A DNA stretch of 64,000 nt, from NCBI GenBank assembly GCA_046483125.1, contig JAWODU010000085.1:1-64000 (forward strand), in the 5' to 3' direction. Below, piece after piece: positions 44,216 through 53,190 of this stretch. The stretch's first letter is position 1. Each line of letters opens with the position of its first letter. The notes beneath the pieces were generated by a model, which saw only the letters and a list, made by a program, of their open reading frames with translations, ran no database searches and was not told the DNA's origin. Made by a program: the position numbers and the translations under genes. This DNA is from JAWODU01 sp046483125 (GTDB lineage: Bacteria; Verrucomicrobiota; Kiritimatiellia; UBA8416; JAWODU01).

Positions 44216-44857
44216 TTAAAAAGGCGTCTCGGGCACGAAAACTATATCGCCCGACCTGACAACCGGGTCGTCAATCACCCCGTCCTTTATCGCGCCGGTA
44301 TCGAACGTCTCGGTCTTCCTGCCCTGAATCTGTACTCTGGAGCGCCAGGCAAACTCCGTAAAGCCGCCCGCCTGGGCTATGGCTTTCATGAGCGTGGTTT
44401 GGCCTGTCAGTTCGTATTTACCGGGTTTCCTGATCTCGCCCGTTACAAAAAACACATCGGACTGCTTCAGAACACTGACGTTGACACTCGGATAAATCCC
44501 GCCCTCCACATAGCGCTGTTCGATAAATCTTGCGGCTTCCGAAGCCGCCATGCCGTTGACGGAAACTCTTCCTATAAGATGCAGGTTGATCTCGCCGTTC
44601 TGATCTACTACGGCCTGCTTGGATCTTGCCCCCTGCGGTGTTTCAATCTGCACAACCACCTTGTCGCCGAAACCCAGCGGACTCCATCTTTGCTCGGGCA
44701 GATCCACATCCGCGCTTGCCGGCCTCCAGCCCCCGAACCTCAAGTCAGACGGCCCGCCAGGCAGACAGCCCGCTCCCGCCAAAGACGCAATGACGGCCGC
44801 AATAGCTGTGCCGCGAACAAGCTTACCGAACAAAATATGCGCGGCGCCTTTTTTCAT
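44216..44857 (-). CDS. Polysaccharide export lipoprotein (Wza-like, SLBB)
   Basis: The 213-residue product carries a lipoprotein signal with lipobox LAGAGC (cysteine at about residue 30) and then a polysaccharide export domain (GFGDKVVVQIETPQG...GEINLHLIGRVSVNGMAASEA) and an SLBB domain (VFFVTGEIRKPGKYELTGQTTLMKAIAQAGGFT). It is shorter than Wza (about 380) and has a single SLBB. It overlaps the Wzc-like gene by 4 bp, which indicates tight coupling. The role is polymer export through the outer membrane. Confidence 0.92.
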   Translation of the reverse strand: MKKGAAHILFGKLVRGTAIAAVIASLAGAGCLPGGPSDLRFGGWRPASADVDLPEQRWSPLGFGDKVVVQIETPQGARSKQAVVDQNGEINLHLIGRVSVNGMAASEAARFIEQRYVEGGIYPSVNVSVLKQSDVFFVTGEIRKPGKYELTGQTTLMKAIAQAGGFTEFAWRSRVQIQGRKTETFDTGAIKDGVIDDPVVRSGDIVFVPETPF

Positions 44858-46986
44858 CCCTTGCGCTCTGCCTTCCGTCTGCGTCTATCCGCTTTGCCGT
44901 ACACGTGGTAAGTCTGCTGTTCGTAATAATATGAATAGTCCTTCGAAATATTGATGTTATTCATTACTATGCCCACCAGGTTTCCGCCGACGCCTTCAAT
45001 AGTCTTTCTGGCCCGTGTAGAAACGGACTTCGGATATTTCCTGTGCTGAATTACCATTAATATGCCGTCCATTTCTCTGCCGAGCAAAGAAGCGTCGCTT
45101 ACGCCGACTATCGGCGGCGAATCGAACAGCACCATATCATACGCTTCCCTGAGCCTCTTGACCACTTCCTTCATGCGGATCGTGGCCATCAGGCCGTGCG
45201 TACCGCCGGAAAGACTGCCGGCGGGCAGAAAATACAGATTTGAAATTCCGGTGGATCTTACGGCGTCTTCCAGTTCTACTTCTCCCACGAGCACGTTTGC
45301 AAGCCCGTTTTCTCTTGATACTCCGAGAAGTTTGTGAAGCCTCGGGCGGTGAAGGTCCGAATCAACCATAAGCACGCGGTCTCCCAGTTCCGCGCAAACG
45401 CAGGAGAGATTAAACAGTGTAAGGGACTTGCCTTCACCCACACTCCCGCTGGTTACCGAAAGCGCCTTCTTTTCTTTCAGTTTCTTGGAGAATATTATGT
45501 TTGTCCGCAGAACCCTGTAGGCCTCCCCGTGGGTAGTACGGGAGTTTTCGTCCGTGAACGGCTTTACTTTCTGCGGTACCACGCCGAGGACGGGCACTCC
45601 CATGTACTGTTCGATTTCTTCTATTGTTTTGACGGAAGTATCCAGATACTCCACGAAGTAAGCCATGCCGATGCCGAGGGCCAGCCCCAGTATCACGCTT
45701 AAAGCGATATTGATTGCCTTGTTCGGCCGCACGTTCTCGTCCGGGCGCGGCACCCTGGCCGATTCAATTATTTCAATGTTCCGGGACGGAATTCCCAGGT
45801 CGATTCTCTCTTCCTCGTACCGCGCCAGAAGAGTGTCTCTTACGGCTTTCTGCCTGCGCAGTTCGTCCTGAGCTTCCTCGAATTTTCTGTAACCCTCGCT
45901 TTCCGCGAGTCTTAACTGTTGTTTCTTCTCTTCAAGTTCGCTGTCCAGTATGCTGAGTTTTTCCCTGGCCGCTTCGTACTCGGCTTTGATGCCGTTCTTA
46001 AGCCCGGAAATAGCTTCCGCGATCTTCTCGTTCAGCTCCTCCAGCTCCACAGTCTTGGTCAGTACTTCGGGGTGTTTGGGGCCGTAGTTCACGCGAAGCC
46101 GGGAAAGGTCAATTTCAACGTCTCTTTTTCTGGAAACCAGCGAAGCAAGCGCGCGGTCGTCCACAACGTACATAACCGCGTCGCGCAGTTCCTCGGGTTT
46201 CAGACCCGTAACGGTTTTGTGTTTCGATTCTTTGTCCGCCAGTTCCATCCTGACATTTGTCCTGATTGAATCGAGGTTGCGAATACTGGCGTTAAGATCC
46301 GTTACTTCCCCGCCCGCCCCTTTTCCCAACACGGAAATTTTGTATTCTTTTCTGATTTCGTTCACCCATTCCTGGGCCTCCCTCACCCTTTTCTCCTGCT
46401 CGGCCAGACGAGTTTCCATGGCGTCAAGAGCCGACTGGATCTTACTGCGATGCCTTTCTTCTCTCTGGCCGCGAAAGGCTTCAGCTATGCTGTCGGCTAT
46501 CCGCGCCGCGAGCTCCGGAGCGGCGCGAGAGTCCCCATCTATCTCTTTCAGGTACATCTGAACCTGTATCAGATTGGTGTCTCTGTATTGCTGAACCTCC
46601 ATTCCGCCGGTCACTATGCCGCACGTGATTTCAAAACTCCTGTTTCCTGCCGTTTCAAGATAACCGTAGCCTCTCCCGAGTTTCTCGGTAAGGCCGAGGT
46701 CGCGTACGACTGCTTCGACAATGTTTCGCGACTGAATGATTTCAAACTGCGTGCGCAGAAAGAGAGGATCGTATCGAACGTAGCGGCTGGGAAACACCTG
46801 CACTTCCTGCTCGGACTCCGGTTTGACCTGTATGAGGACCGACGATCTGTAAACCTTCGGCATCGTGTAGGTAATCACAATACCGGCCAGAACAACCAGC
46901 AGAAAGACGGCTATTATGACTTCCTTGCGCGTTCGTATCACGCGCCAGTAGTCAAGAAAGTGAAGGTTTTCCTGAGTTTCTGTCAT
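44854..46986 (-). CDS. Polysaccharide co-polymerase with bacterial tyrosine kinase domain (Wzc/GumC-like)
   Basis: The 710-residue product combines a Wzz-type chain-length domain and a BY-kinase domain. There is an N-terminal membrane helix (about 19-39), a long coiled-coil periplasmic part (about 170-400), a second helix (about 430-450), and a cytoplasmic kinase with Walker A SVGEGKSLT (near 515), Walker A' RVLMVDSD and Walker B MVLFDSPP. The C-terminus has a tyrosine cluster (DYSYYYEQQTYHVYG), the autophosphorylation site of BY-kinases. It controls polymer length and export together with the Wza-like lipoprotein downstream. Length is normal for the family. Confidence 0.93.
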   Translation of the reverse strand: MTETQENLHFLDYWRVIRTRKEVIIAVFLLVVLAGIVITYTMPKVYRSSVLIQVKPESEQEVQVFPSRYVRYDPLFLRTQFEIIQSRNIVEAVVRDLGLTEKLGRGYGYLETAGNRSFEITCGIVTGGMEVQQYRDTNLIQVQMYLKEIDGDSRAAPELAARIADSIAEAFRGQREERHRSKIQSALDAMETRLAEQEKRVREAQEWVNEIRKEYKISVLGKGAGGEVTDLNASIRNLDSIRTNVRMELADKESKHKTVTGLKPEELRDAVMYVVDDRALASLVSRKRDVEIDLSRLRVNYGPKHPEVLTKTVELEELNEKIAEAISGLKNGIKAEYEAAREKLSILDSELEEKKQQLRLAESEGYRKFEEAQDELRRQKAVRDTLLARYEEERIDLGIPSRNIEIIESARVPRPDENVRPNKAINIALSVILGLALGIGMAYFVEYLDTSVKTIEEIEQYMGVPVLGVVPQKVKPFTDENSRTTHGEAYRVLRTNIIFSKKLKEKKALSVTSGSVGEGKSLTLFNLSCVCAELGDRVLMVDSDLHRPRLHKLLGVSRENGLANVLVGEVELEDAVRSTGISNLYFLPAGSLSGGTHGLMATIRMKEVVKRLREAYDMVLFDSPPIVGVSDASLLGREMDGILMVIQHRKYPKSVSTRARKTIEGVGGNLVGIVMNNINISKDYSYYYEQQTYHVYGKADRRRRKAERKG

Positions 46987-47093
46987 CCAGGCACCGAAGG
47001 GTCAGAAAAAAAGTCCTCCGCAGAAAAGTAAGAGGGATCGGCCATGCTTTCAGCGGCTTTCCGGATGCCCTCGCGCCCCCTGATTCCTCAAGA

Positions 47094-48299
47094 CTAGAAT
47101 TCGGTAGAGAAGGCCAATACGGTGTCGTTTCTTGTAAACGACACATCCACATCGGAATCTACGTCCTCCAGTCTCTGGGTCAGTTTCAGACTGTTTCTCC
47201 GGCTGAATCTGTACGCCGCCCGCACGCTTGCCGTGATTGTTTTCTCGTCACCGCTCTTGACTCCCTGGGAATAAGCCGAATCGGGCGCGGAAGCCGGGGC
47301 GTAATCTTCTTCGTATCTGCCGAGGCTGTACTTGCCGGACGCACCGAAAGACAGACTGCGGCCGACTTTCCAGTCAACACCGACGCCCGCGGAAGCGTTT
47401 GCCTGCGAGGCAAACGGATACACGTCCGAATCCCTCAGTTCGTATTTGCCGAAAGCGGAAATACTCGTTTTGCGTCCTGTTTCGGTTTCCAGGGAAAGGC
47501 TCACAAAGGGGGCGCCTTCCGTGCCGAGCGAGCTGTCCGCGTAGTTCAGCGCCGTCATTCCAGCCTGCACGCTTGCCAGCGAGTTCCTGCTCACGGCCCG
47601 GTCCAGACCGAGCGCTCCCATCAGAGAAACAAAACCTCTTTCTATGCCCTGAGAACTGTCGTAATTGTAATCCCCCCCCCGAACCAGTGCCGTAAGTCTC
47701 ACTTTACGGCGGGGATGGCCCCAGAGGGACAGCCCGCCGCTCAAGCTGTCTTCATCGGACTCCAAAGCTCTCTCATCATCGTCGTAGCGCTTGATTCTGT
47801 GCGCGCCGTCAACTTTCATTGTCAGGCGACGGCTTACCTTGTATATGGCGTCGAGTTGTGCGCGGTTCAGAACAAAACTGCTGTCACGTCTCAGGGTCGT
47901 CCCGCCTTCCTGAACCGAGGGATCATCCGTGTAGCTGAAGTGTTCGTCAAGTTTGAACTGCAGATTCTGGTTTACGGCCCGTGACAGCTTTACGCCTAAA
48001 TCGTGAAAAAGCTGAGATTCGTTCTGAGTAGCGCTGGGATCCGTTCTGTAGCGGTATGCGGGCGCGTAAAAAATGTTCCCCGCAAAGGGACCTCCTCGCA
48101 GGGAAAAATCCGCCCTGGGTTCGACGTAAAAGTCCAGGTTGCTTTCTTCCCGGGTATCCGAATCGCGGTTGTCGGTAATATCAGCCCTGAGATCGACTTT
48201 GAATGACACCGGCCCCGACTGTTCGCCTCTGACTTCGTAAAACCCCGTAATCAGCAAAAAAGCCGGCACCAGCCTCAGTATTCGTGAAACTCCTGTCAT
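47094..48299 (-). CDS. Outer-membrane beta-barrel protein of the polysaccharide export locus
   Basis: The 401-residue product has a signal peptide (about 1-25) and a succession of alternating strands that ends FTRNDTVLAFSTEF, with a terminal aromatic residue as in outer-membrane barrels. It resembles the barrels that accompany Wza/Wzc genes in exopolysaccharide loci (including those of exosortase-linked systems), although no exosortase is seen here. It is 107 bp upstream of the Wzc-like gene on the same strand, so it is probably the first gene of the locus. Its function, perhaps as an outer-membrane channel or secretion aid, is inferred from context. Confidence 0.72.
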   Translation of the reverse strand: MTGVSRILRLVPAFLLITGFYEVRGEQSGPVSFKVDLRADITDNRDSDTREESNLDFYVEPRADFSLRGGPFAGNIFYAPAYRYRTDPSATQNESQLFHDLGVKLSRAVNQNLQFKLDEHFSYTDDPSVQEGGTTLRRDSSFVLNRAQLDAIYKVSRRLTMKVDGAHRIKRYDDDERALESDEDSLSGGLSLWGHPRRKVRLTALVRGGDYNYDSSQGIERGFVSLMGALGLDRAVSRNSLASVQAGMTALNYADSSLGTEGAPFVSLSLETETGRKTSISAFGKYELRDSDVYPFASQANASAGVGVDWKVGRSLSFGASGKYSLGRYEEDYAPASAPDSAYSQGVKSGDEKTITASVRAAYRFSRRNSLKLTQRLEDVDSDVDVSFTRNDTVLAFSTEF

Positions 48300-48467
48300 C
48301 AGTTTCCTCCTTTTAGCCCGCCGCTTTCTCCGTGCACCCGCGGGCGATTACAAGAACCGTCCAAAGTGCCGCGTATATTAACCTTGAAAAGCCGGACCCG
48401 TCAATACGAAAACTTCAGGTCCGAACAGCTTCTTGAATGTTAATACCCGCTTTGCTAAGTTAAGGAT

Positions 48468-49475
48468 ATGGTTAAGCGTAATTCTTTCACTTATAAGCTG
48501 GATTCCCTACAGCAAGAGGTACTGAGCGGCATCCTGAGACAGGGCAACTACAGGCTTGCGGAAGTTCCTTACGCCAGTATTGCCGCCAAGACCGAGGACT
48601 GCGTCATAGCCCTGTACAAAAGCGGCAAATGCGTCGCCCAGGGAAAAGGGGCGGAGGATTTCGTTACTTTCGTGCTCGAGCCTCTTGTTCTGAAACAGGC
48701 GGCCCTGGGGTATGAAGACGTTCTCGATCCGGATATTTCGCGTCCTCATCTGGGCGTGGATGAAAGCGGAAAAGGCGACTTTTTCGGTCCCATGGTCACT
48801 GCCGCGGCCTACGTGGACAAAACACTGGTGGATGCCATGCGTGAAATGAACGTCCGTGACAGTAAGTCCGTTTCCACCGACAAAAAGGCCATGGATATGG
48901 GGCGCGATATCCGCAAGCTTCTGGACAGGAGATTCAGCGTCGTGCGGATAGGACCGAGGTCGTATAACGCCCTGTACGCGAAAATGCGGAGCGTAAACGC
49001 CATGCTTGCCTGGGCCCATGCAAGGGCAATTGAAAATCTCCTTGAAATTGTTCCTGAATGCCCGCGGGCCGTAGCCGATCAATTCGGCGTTAAATCCCAG
49101 GTCCGGAACGCGCTTATGAGGAAAGGCCGTGAAATCGAACTTGTCCAGAAGCACAGAGCCGAATCGGACATAGCCGTTGCGGCGGCGTCAATACTGGCAA
49201 GGGCGGAATTCGTACATTCACTGAAAAAAATGGAAAAGGAATACGAACTCCCGTTTCCCAAAGGCGCCTCTTCCGCGGTGAAAGACAGCGCTTCAAAGTT
49301 GATAGAAAAAATGGGGGCGGAGATTCTTCTGGAAACGTCAAAGTGCCACTTTAAAACGACAGACGACGTTCTGCGGAGACAGGGTCTTTCAAGGCAGGAT
49401 CTCCCCCCCGACGGCCAGGTAGTGAGCAAGGCGGCAAGAAACAGCGGTGATCCAGCCGGCAATGTTCAAGGCTGA
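48468..49475 (+). CDS. rnhC: Ribonuclease HIII
   Basis: RNase HIII cleaves the RNA strand of RNA:DNA hybrids. The 335-residue product has an N-terminal substrate-binding domain (about 1-85, TBP-like) and then the RNase H2-type catalytic domain starting with VDESGKGDFFGP (near residue 97), the signature that separates HIII from HII. Conserved DSKSV (near 130) and the later AIENLLE and DIAVAAASILARAEF segments hold the remaining carboxylates. The C-terminal tail of about 20 residues is not conserved. It converges with the aminopeptidase gene, which starts 2 bp beyond its stop. Confidence 0.93.
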   Translation: MVKRNSFTYKLDSLQQEVLSGILRQGNYRLAEVPYASIAAKTEDCVIALYKSGKCVAQGKGAEDFVTFVLEPLVLKQAALGYEDVLDPDISRPHLGVDESGKGDFFGPMVTAAAYVDKTLVDAMREMNVRDSKSVSTDKKAMDMGRDIRKLLDRRFSVVRIGPRSYNALYAKMRSVNAMLAWAHARAIENLLEIVPECPRAVADQFGVKSQVRNALMRKGREIELVQKHRAESDIAVAAASILARAEFVHSLKKMEKEYELPFPKGASSAVKDSASKLIEKMGAEILLETSKCHFKTTDDVLRRQGLSRQDLPPDGQVVSKAARNSGDPAGNVQG

Positions 49476-49476
49476 T

Positions 49477-50568
49477 TCAGCCGCGAATGAATTTTCCGTC
49501 CCGCTGGAATTTTCGACCGTCCACTTTTATGGACCCGCCCTTGCGAAGGTCTTTTATGAGATCCCAGTGGATAGCCGAAGAGTTGCGTCCCCCGGTCCCA
49601 GAAGGAGACTTGCCGAGCGCCAGATGCACCGTTCCTCCGGTTTTCTCATCAAAAAGAATATTCCGTGTGCATTTGTTGATTGAATAATTCGTGCCTATCC
49701 CTATTTCTCCCAGACGTTGCGCGCCCCGATCGGTTTTCAGCATTGTTTTCAGGAATTTTTCGTTCTTCTCAGCCGAAGCGTTTACCACCGCGCCCTTCCT
49801 GAAGGTCAGCCTGACACCCGCGATTTCCCGCCCGTACCGGCATGAAGGTAAATCAAATGTGATATGTCCTTCAGCCGATGATTCCAGCGGCGCGGCGAAA
49901 ATTTCGCCGCTCGGCATGTTGTTATGACCGTCTGAATTCACAAACTTTCTGCCTTTAACCGACAGGTTTAAATCCGTGTCGGGGGCTTCAATTCTGATAT
50001 TGCCGGCCCCGCGCAGTCCGGCAATCAGCCTTTCCTGTCTCTTTCCCAGCCGCCGCCACGCCCCTATGGGGTCCCGTCTGTCCGCAAATGCGGCCGCGAA
50101 CACGAAATCTTCAAACTCTCTCAGACTCATCTCCGCGTCCTGAGCGTAGGCGCGTGTGGGATAAAGGGTTAATACCCATGGCTTTTTTCGCAAAGTGTTC
50201 CAGACCGGTTTCATAAGACGGGCCATGCGCATCTGTTTGCGCGGAACAGTGCCGGACAGTGATTTCGTGTTGCCGCTGGACAGAATGTTTATTGTTGAAT
50301 CCACTACGCGGGAGAAGGCGCGCTCGTAAGGAGAAAGAGTTTTCAGGTGATATTCCCGGGCCAGGGTATAGAATGAATCCATTACGGCGTCCGGTGTCAT
50401 ACGGATCACGGGAAATGCGCCGCACCGGAGCAGTTCTTCATATACCGCCACGATCAGGCTTTCGCTTTCGGTTCCGCCGCTTATACCGACGCACTGGCCG
50501 CGGGACGCTGAGACGCAGTATCTGACCAGTACACGCGCAAGATTCCTGATTCGGGGGTCAAAGGCCAT
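49477..50568 (-). CDS. M29-family aminopeptidase (aminopeptidase T-like)
   Basis: The 363-residue product belongs to the thermophilic M29 metallo-aminopeptidases. The family motifs are present: NMPSGEIFAAPLE, GEIGIGTNYSINKCTRNILFDEKTGGTVHLALGKS, and the HWD of SSAIHWDLIKDLR, which carry the metal-binding Glu, His and Asp residues. The ATG at 50568 overlaps the trpA stop codon in a TAATG arrangement, so translation is coupled to trpA. An open frame upstream of this ATG continues into trpA in another frame and is not real. A peptidase at the end of a tryptophan operon is unusual; it may simply be a read-through neighbour. Confidence 0.9.
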   Translation of the reverse strand: MAFDPRIRNLARVLVRYCVSASRGQCVGISGGTESESLIVAVYEELLRCGAFPVIRMTPDAVMDSFYTLAREYHLKTLSPYERAFSRVVDSTINILSSGNTKSLSGTVPRKQMRMARLMKPVWNTLRKKPWVLTLYPTRAYAQDAEMSLREFEDFVFAAAFADRRDPIGAWRRLGKRQERLIAGLRGAGNIRIEAPDTDLNLSVKGRKFVNSDGHNNMPSGEIFAAPLESSAEGHITFDLPSCRYGREIAGVRLTFRKGAVVNASAEKNEKFLKTMLKTDRGAQRLGEIGIGTNYSINKCTRNILFDEKTGGTVHLALGKSPSGTGGRNSSAIHWDLIKDLRKGGSIKVDGRKFQRDGKFIRG

Positions 50569-51347
50569 TATCTCTTTCCCCGCAGTGACCGGCTCAAATC
50601 CGCCACAAGTGTTTTGAGTCTGTTTTCCCTCGCCGCCTCGACAAGAGCGCTTCCCACCACAACGGCGTCGGCCATCCGCGAAAGAGAACGTGCCTGCTCG
50701 GAATTCCTTACACCGAACCCAACGGCAACCGGAAGGTCCGAACACCCGCGCAGTATCGCGATATGTTTGTCTATATCCGAAGCAGTACGTTCCCTCATGC
50801 CGGTTACTCCGGTCACCATAATATAGTAGACGAAACCGCCCCCCTTCTCGAGCATCCGCCGCGCCCTCCCGCCGTCCGTAGTCGGCGCCGCAAGAGGGAT
50901 AAGGTAAAGACCGTTTTGCCCCGCCAGTCCGCGTATCTCGGAGGATTCTTCAAAGGCAAGGTCCACAATGAGCAGGCCGTCGGCCCCTGCTTCCGCCGCA
51001 TTTGAACAGAGAGACTCAAATCCATACCGGAAAAAAGGATTGCAGTAGCCGAAAAGCACAATCGGCTGATCAAAATCACGCCGCAGACGCTTGACCATCT
51101 CCAGCGCTTTGGACACGGTCATCCCGCCGGCCAGAGCTCTTTGCGACGCCTCCTGGATTGTCGGACCGTCCGCCGTGGCATCAGAGAAAGGAACTCCCAA
51201 TTCCAGAATGTCCACCCCGTTCTCAAGGGCGGTACGAATGTTCTGCTCAGACGTTTTCTCATCGGGATCTCCGGCGGTGAGGTATCCCACAAATCCGGTC
51301 CTTTTTTCCCGTTTCAAATCCGCAAACTTTTTATCAATGCGATTCAT
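50568..51347 (-). CDS. trpA: Tryptophan synthase alpha subunit
   Basis: TrpA cleaves indole-3-glycerol phosphate and passes indole to TrpB. The 259-residue product has the family motifs GYLTAGDP (near 22), ELGVPFSDATADGPTIQEAS (near 50, with the catalytic Glu and Asp), PIVLFGYCNPFF, and GVTGMR with the phosphate-binding GFGVRN near 205. It is 24 bp downstream of trpB and overlaps the aminopeptidase gene by 1 bp (TAATG). Confidence 0.97.
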   Translation of the reverse strand: MNRIDKKFADLKREKRTGFVGYLTAGDPDEKTSEQNIRTALENGVDILELGVPFSDATADGPTIQEASQRALAGGMTVSKALEMVKRLRRDFDQPIVLFGYCNPFFRYGFESLCSNAAEAGADGLLIVDLAFEESSEIRGLAGQNGLYLIPLAAPTTDGGRARRMLEKGGGFVYYIMVTGVTGMRERTASDIDKHIAILRGCSDLPVAVGFGVRNSEQARSLSRMADAVVVGSALVEAARENRLKTLVADLSRSLRGKR

Positions 51348-51371
51348 GTCGAATGTCCGCGTGAGCGGGGC

Positions 51372-52556
51372 TCACGTCCGGGTGTCGAGAACGCTGTCCA
51401 CATCCTTGTCTCCTCTACCGGAAAGATTAATGACAACGACGTCTTCCGCGGACATGTTTCCCGCCCTCTTTTTCGCTTCGGCAACGGCGTGTGCCGGCTC
51501 CAGCGCAGGCAGAATTCCCTCCAGCCTCGATAAATCGTGGAATCCTTCCAGGGCCTCACTGTCCGTGACACTGCAGTATTCCACCCGGCCTTCGTCCGCC
51601 CAGAGAGAATGCTCAGGTCCTACGCCGGGATAATCGAGGCCGGCGCTGACGGAATGAGCGTTCAGTATCTGGCCGTTTTCGTCCTGCAACACGTAACTCT
51701 TGCTGCCGTGAAGTATCCCTATCCTGCCGGCTCCGATACTCGCTGCATGCTTGCCCGTGGCAATCCCGAGTCCTCCCGCCTCAACACCGACAAGCCTTAC
51801 GCTTTCATCTTCAATAAAGGGTATGAATATTCCCGCGGCGTTACTGCCCCCTCCCACGCAGGCAATAATCATGTCCGGGAATCTCTTTTCTTTTTTCAAA
51901 ATCTGTTCACGTGTTTCGCGCCCGATCACGGTCTGAAAATCGCGCACCATAAGCGGATAAGGATGCGGGCCCGCGACTGAACCGATAACGTAAAATGTGG
52001 TTCTGATCTCCGCTACCCAGGCTCGCAGAGCTTCGCTCATCGCGTCTTTCAGTGTCCGGGTCCCGGTACTTACGGGAACTATCTCGGCGTTCAGCAGTTC
52101 CATGCGTTTTACGTTCGGAGCCTGTCTGCGTATATCTTCTTCTCCCATGTAAACCACGCATTCCATGCCGAAAAGCGCCGCGGCCGTGGCCGCAGCCACC
52201 CCGTGCTGGCCGGCCCCCGTCTCCGCCATCAGCCTTTTTTTGCCCATTCGCCGCGCCAGCAAAGCCTGTCCGATAGTATTGTTAATTTTGTGCGCGCCGG
52301 TATGATCCAGGTCCTCGCGTTTGAGATATATCCGCGGGCCGCCGTATTCCCCGGTCAGCTTTTCCGCGAAATACAGAGGGGACGGACGTCCCACGTAGTC
52401 CTCGAGCAACCGCCGCAGTTCAGCTTGAAAAGCCTTGTCGGAACGGGCCTCTTCATACGCTTTCTCTATTTCCGTCAAAGCCGGCATCAGGGTTTCGGCC
52501 ACGTATCTGCCGCCGTACACCCCGAAGTGCCCCTTTTTATCGGGCCCCTGTTTCAT
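51372..52556 (-). CDS. trpB: Tryptophan synthase beta subunit
   Basis: TrpB makes tryptophan from indole and serine with PLP. The 394-residue product (from the ATG at 52556) has the usual start GHFGVYGGRYVAETLMPAL, the PLP lysine in TGAHKINNTIGQALLA, the serine-binding ETGAGQHG, and the glycine-rich phosphate loop CVGGGSNAAG. Family members begin close to this Met, and the upstream extension of the frame has no similarity. It overlaps the trpF end by about 20 bp. Confidence 0.97.
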   Translation of the reverse strand: MKQGPDKKGHFGVYGGRYVAETLMPALTEIEKAYEEARSDKAFQAELRRLLEDYVGRPSPLYFAEKLTGEYGGPRIYLKREDLDHTGAHKINNTIGQALLARRMGKKRLMAETGAGQHGVAAATAAALFGMECVVYMGEEDIRRQAPNVKRMELLNAEIVPVSTGTRTLKDAMSEALRAWVAEIRTTFYVIGSVAGPHPYPLMVRDFQTVIGRETREQILKKEKRFPDMIIACVGGGSNAAGIFIPFIEDESVRLVGVEAGGLGIATGKHAASIGAGRIGILHGSKSYVLQDENGQILNAHSVSAGLDYPGVGPEHSLWADEGRVEYCSVTDSEALEGFHDLSRLEGILPALEPAHAVAEAKKRAGNMSAEDVVVINLSGRGDKDVDSVLDTRT

Positions 52557-53190
52557 GAGTGTCTGAATCCTTTCTTTCACATGCCTGCGCGTTCCGAATG
52601 AACGACCGAACCATATTAAGATCTTTTTTGCCCGGCCTGGCCTCAACACCGCTGGCCACGTCCACCGCCTGGGGGCGCACCTTCCTGACGGCTTCCGCTA
52701 CGTTGTCCGGATTCAGACCTCCGGCAAGAACAACGGGAAATTCAGCCGCCAGTTCGGATGCCTTCCGCCAGTCAGCCGTTACTCCGGTCCCGCCGTAAAT
52801 GCCGGGGACTACAGCGTCCGCCACGTATCTCGCCGCCGGCCATTCACGGGGCCGTGGATGCCAGTCATTTCCCCGAAGTCTGAGCGCGCGCCACAGCGGC
52901 ACTTCCATGGCTTCGAAATCTTTCCTGGTTTCATCCCCGTGCAATTGAACGGCGTACAGCCCGCAGTCCCGGGCCACGCTTTCAATGAAGTCCCTTTTTT
53001 CATTCACAAAGACACCGATCGTTTGCGTGTCGGCGGGCAGTTCGGCCGCGATCTCTCCGAGCTTTCGTGCCGATATACTCCTGGGCGATTTCCCATACAG
53101 GACAAACCCGAGGTAATCCGCACCGTATTCCAACGCGGCCCTGGAATCTTCCAGATTCGTAAGGCCGCAAATTTTGACCTCAGTGCTCAT
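52537..53190 (-). CDS. trpF: Phosphoribosylanthranilate isomerase
   Basis: TrpF converts N-phosphoribosylanthranilate to the deoxyribulose form in tryptophan synthesis. The product (217 residues from ATG 53190) has VKICGLTNLEDS with the catalytic cysteine, YLGFVLYGKSPRSIS, VQLHGDET and the terminal phosphate loop region VVLAGGLNPDNVAEAVRKV...VDVASGVE. An ATG at 53208 would add six residues and neither start has a clear ribosome-binding site. It overlaps the preceding PAS-receiver gene by 11 bp and trpB by 20 bp, so the three are tightly packed. Confidence 0.94.
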   Translation of the reverse strand: MSTEVKICGLTNLEDSRAALEYGADYLGFVLYGKSPRSISARKLGEIAAELPADTQTIGVFVNEKRDFIESVARDCGLYAVQLHGDETRKDFEAMEVPLWRALRLRGNDWHPRPREWPAARYVADAVVPGIYGGTGVTADWRKASELAAEFPVVLAGGLNPDNVAEAVRKVRPQAVDVASGVEARPGKKDLNMVRSFIRNAQACERKDSDTHETGAR

